NCBI GenBank assembly: GCA_963662355.1
Contig: OY759361.1
Span: 372,001 to 436,000 of the forward strand
Direction of reading: 5' to 3'
From: WTFY01 sp026713925
GTDB taxonomy: Bacteria; Pseudomonadota; Gammaproteobacteria; UBA4575
Length of the DNA stretch: 64,000 bases
In this document: positions 61,798 through 64,000 of the stretch, in pieces
How the letters are laid out: each line of letters begins with the position of its first letter
How positions within the stretch are numbered: the first letter of the stretch is position 1
Program-made: the position numbers and the translations under genes
Notes under the pieces: model-generated
Seen by the model: only the letters and a program-made list of their open reading frames with translations
Databases searched by the model: none
Told to the model about the DNA's origin: nothing

Positions 61798-62159
61798 CAG
61801 CAGCGCTCCCCGCGCTCAATCGTTATCCCCACATCGCGCGCGCCGCGCACTGCCCCGGGTTTGCTGACCGTGATTCGCAGCCAGGGAACATTGAATTCCT
61901 GAATCAGGATGTCGGCGATTTTTTCGATCAGGGTCTCAATCAGCTCATAGTGGCCGGTTTCGACAAACTGTATGATTCGCTTGGCGACGGCCTTGTAGTC
62001 CAGGGTATCGTCGACGGAACATGTGGCAGCTGCCCGGGTGATGTCCGTAGCCATCTCCAGGTCAATGCGCACCTTTTGCTTGATACGCTTTTCCCATTCA
62101 AACACGCCGATCGTGGCGTCAATTTCCAGGTCACGTAAAAATATCGTATCCATTCCCAT
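61797..62159 (-). CDS. folB: dihydroneopterin aldolase
   Basis: A 120-residue folate-pathway aldolase/epimerase. IFLRDLEIDATIGVFEWEK gives the substrate-binding Glu, followed by DYKAVAKRIIQFVE, YELIETLIEKIADIL and VSKPGAVRGARDVGI. It forms octamers in the cytosol. It is overlapped by folK, the next step of the pathway. Start choice is between ATG 62159 and ATG 62153, two codons apart. Confidence 0.94.
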   Translation of the reverse strand: MGMDTIFLRDLEIDATIGVFEWEKRIKQKVRIDLEMATDITRAAATCSVDDTLDYKAVAKRIIQFVETGHYELIETLIEKIADILIQEFNVPWLRITVSKPGAVRGARDVGITIERGERC

Positions 62160-62286
62160 ACTGGCCTGTTACATTGAGAAACCCATTCGTTGCGAGCCGC
62201 TGCCGGCTGCTTGTACCGGACGAATGATTCTGGTATCTTCACGCGCCCTATACGGATTTACTGCACCGCATACAGAAAAAACTGCC

Positions 62287-62523
62287 ATGTCACGCGTTTG
62301 TCAGGTTACAGGAAAACGGCCGGTATCAGGCAACAACGTTTCCCATGCTCACAATAAAACGAGGCGTCGTTTTATGCCTAATATACATACTCATCGCTTT
62401 TGGGTGAAGAGCGAAAACAGGTGGGTAAAACTGCGAGTGTCCTCCAAAGGCGTACGCATCATTGACAAGAAAGGCATTGACGAAGTACTCAGTGATCTAC
62501 GGAAACAGGGTGTCAGGGTTTAG
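62287..62523 (+). CDS. rpmB: 50S ribosomal protein L28
   Basis: A 78-residue ribosomal protein. MSRVCQVTGKRPVSGNNVSH is the standard proteobacterial N-terminus, followed by NKTRRRFMPN, HRFWVKSENR and VRIIDKKGIDEVL. It is divergent from folB and lies 29 bases before rpmG, the conserved rpmBG pair. Confidence 0.98.
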   Translation: MSRVCQVTGKRPVSGNNVSHAHNKTRRRFMPNIHTHRFWVKSENRWVKLRVSSKGVRIIDKKGIDEVLSDLRKQGVRV

Positions 62524-62552
62524 GGCCTTCGCCGAAGACAGGAGCACATTGC

Positions 62553-62720
62553 ATGGCAAAAGCAGTACGTGAAAAGATCAAACTGGTTTCCAGTGCCGGG
62601 ACCGGGCATTACTACACCACCAGCAAAAACAAACGGACGACCCCCGACAAGCTGGAAATGAAAAAATACGACCCTGTCGTGCGAAGCCACGTCCTCTACA
62701 AGGAAGCCAAGATCAAATAA
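62553..62720 (+). CDS. rpmG: 50S ribosomal protein L33
   Basis: A 55-residue basic protein: MAKAVREKIKLVSSAGTGHY, YTTSKNKRT, KLEMKKYDP and the end LYKEAKIK. GGAG lies 9 bases before the ATG. It is the Cys-free L33 type, which needs no zinc. It ends the rpmBG operon. Confidence 0.98.
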   Translation: MAKAVREKIKLVSSAGTGHYYTTSKNKRTTPDKLEMKKYDPVVRSHVLYKEAKIK

Positions 62721-62741
62721 CCGGTTTCCTGACCCTGATTT

Positions 62742-63950
62742 TCACAGCGCCCGGGTATCGCGGCGACAGGCAGACCGTACCGGCTGCAATGCATAGCCTC
62801 TCAGGTTCTGGGCAAATATCTGCAGCCCCAGGATGCCTGTTGCTTCTGCTTCCTTGCACCACTGGGTGATCGCCTGGATCAGGCGTTCATGGCTTGCATA
62901 GGTTTCACTCCACAACTGCTGCAGCTTGCTTCGGTACTCATACACCGTGTGCAACGTTTCACTGTTCTGTAAAAGCTCCTGAAGGTGTTTGCGATGCGAC
63001 GGCTTCAAACGGGTATTTTCGCGCACCAGTGCAGTACGCATCGGACGCGTGAGCTTCTTGCGGCGAATGTCAGTGCCCGGCCATTCATCGCGAAAGGTGG
63101 GCAGGGTGACATGCTTCGCATAATCGGCCATGACATGCAGCTTGCTCGAAATGATGGCCTTGGCCGTTTCAAGATCGATCTTGTCTTTGTTCTCAACCCT
63201 CACAGGTTGCGGAGCCCGCCTGCGAACCTGGGCCAGGCGCAGGAATGACAGTAACTGGATATACAGCCAGCCGGTATCAATCTCCCACTTCTTGCTGGAA
63301 AACTTGGCCGAGCCGGGATACGCGTGGTGGTTGTTGTGCAGCTCTTCACCTCCAATCAGCACCCCGATATTCACGACATTGGTGGAGCCGTCAGGCGTCT
63401 CAAAGTTGCGATAGCCCCAGAAATGACCGAAGCCATTCACGACACCCGCCGCAGTAACCGGGATCCAGAGCATCTGTACGGCCCAGATCAGGATTCCGGC
63501 AGTTCCGAACAGGGTCAGGTTCACAATCAAGATCACAATCACACCAAGAAACGTAAACCGCGAATAGAGATTGCGTTCAATCCAGTCATCGGGCGTACCG
63601 TGGCCGTAGTTCTCCAGGGTTTCCGGGTTTGCAGCCTCTTCCCTGTACAGCTCCGAGCCCTGCCAGAACACCGTGCCGATGCCCACCATGTGCGGGCTGT
63701 GCGGGTCATCCGCGGTCTCGGTTGTCGCATGATGCTTGCGGTGGACGGAAACCCACTCCTTGGTGATCATTCCAGTTGTCGCCCATAGCCAGAAGCGGAA
63801 CAGGTGTGCTGCTACCGGATGCAGTTCCAGCGCACAGTGCGCCTGGCATCGGTGCAGATACAGGGTAACCGCTATGGTGGTGCAGTGAGTAAGTGCAAGC
63901 GTGAGGAGAACATATCCCCACCATGGTAAAGAAACAAAACCTTCAAGCAC
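62742..63950 (-). CDS. acyl-CoA delta-9-type desaturase
   Basis: A 402-residue membrane diiron desaturase. The three histidine boxes are HRCQAH (about 33-38), HRKHH (about 70-74) and HNNHH near 205. The two hydrophobic blocks of the stearoyl-CoA desaturase fold surround them. It introduces a cis double bond into acyl chains for membrane fluidity. The C-terminal 170 residues are a long charged extension (KKLTRPMRTALV and further) that is common in gammaproteobacterial members. The start is GTG at 63950 with AGGG 7 bases upstream. Confidence 0.92.
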   Translation of the reverse strand: MLEGFVSLPWWGYVLLTLALTHCTTIAVTLYLHRCQAHCALELHPVAAHLFRFWLWATTGMITKEWVSVHRKHHATTETADDPHSPHMVGIGTVFWQGSELYREEAANPETLENYGHGTPDDWIERNLYSRFTFLGVIVILIVNLTLFGTAGILIWAVQMLWIPVTAAGVVNGFGHFWGYRNFETPDGSTNVVNIGVLIGGEELHNNHHAYPGSAKFSSKKWEIDTGWLYIQLLSFLRLAQVRRRAPQPVRVENKDKIDLETAKAIISSKLHVMADYAKHVTLPTFRDEWPGTDIRRKKLTRPMRTALVRENTRLKPSHRKHLQELLQNSETLHTVYEYRSKLQQLWSETYASHERLIQAITQWCKEAEATGILGLQIFAQNLRGYALQPVRSACRRDTRAL

Positions 63951-64000
63951 GTGTTGACCCTGATTGATTGCTATTGTATGGAACCAGCCGGTCCTTCAAC

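Noticed and set aside
1..64000. CRISPR arrays, prophage or complete insertion sequences
   Set aside because: No regularly spaced direct repeats, phage structural genes or intact transposase were found; only the IS1595 remnant is supported.

Overview
The window reads as chromosomal DNA of a gammaproteobacterium, probably marine or host-associated; that is an inference from gene content. The supporting genes are fis-purH-purD, accB-accC, cutA-dsbD, fxsA-groES-groEL, ampD, gshA of the proteobacterial type, djlA, folB-folK, rpmB-rpmG and kdsD. No rRNA, tRNA or CRISPR array was recognised.

Bases 1-15,000 are an accessory natural-product region. At the left edge lie the end of an NHLM-type peptidase/ABC exporter and its companion ABC protein. 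Next come a protein with an NHLP (nitrile-hydratase-like leader peptide) N-terminus joined by a proline-rich linker to a squalene/terpene-cyclase-like helical domain, and an unrecognised 374-aa partner. On the opposite strand are a free NHLP precursor whose predicted core is only LCCCW, an RND/MMPL exporter, a candidate second short peptide ending SLCCCGW, a fused ocin-ThiF/YcaO cyclodehydratase, and a large AlkB-type hydroxylase fused to a GlnE-like domain. The simplest reading is a thiazoline-forming RiPP (TOMM) pathway in which three consecutive cysteines are cyclised on an NHLP leader. A decayed IS1595-family transposase sits between the precursor and the MMPL gene.

Bases 15,000-21,000 are sparse and partly decayed. 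They hold a heavily deleted CnoX/YbbN thioredoxin gene, a 37-aa single-helix membrane peptide candidate, an overlapping sterol-desaturase-like/SDR gene pair, a uracil-DNA-glycosylase-family protein, small conserved proteins, and a Rieske ferredoxin with a ferredoxin-NADP reductase.

Bases 21,000-42,000 are dense housekeeping: pteridine reductase, MidA-like methyltransferase, uppP, cca, a frameshifted aminopeptidase, purine synthesis with fis, accBC, aroQ, an ABC-2 exporter, dsbD-cutA, fxsA, groESL under a perfect CIRCE operator, and ampD.

Bases 42,000-64,000 join thiol and metalloid chemistry with general functions. gshA is followed by a selenoneine locus (selD fused to a flavoprotein, senB, senA). 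Further on come djlA, a MotA/TolQ-like plus OmpA-like pair (the second frameshifted), an RND efflux pump, the arsenosugar radical-SAM gene arsS with its usual VTT/FAD-oxidoreductase fusion, an FAH-family hydrolase, kdsD without CBS domains, a SixA-like phosphatase, folK-folB, rpmB-rpmG and an acyl-CoA desaturase. Two genes each carry one apparent single-base deletion, which may be assembly errors.
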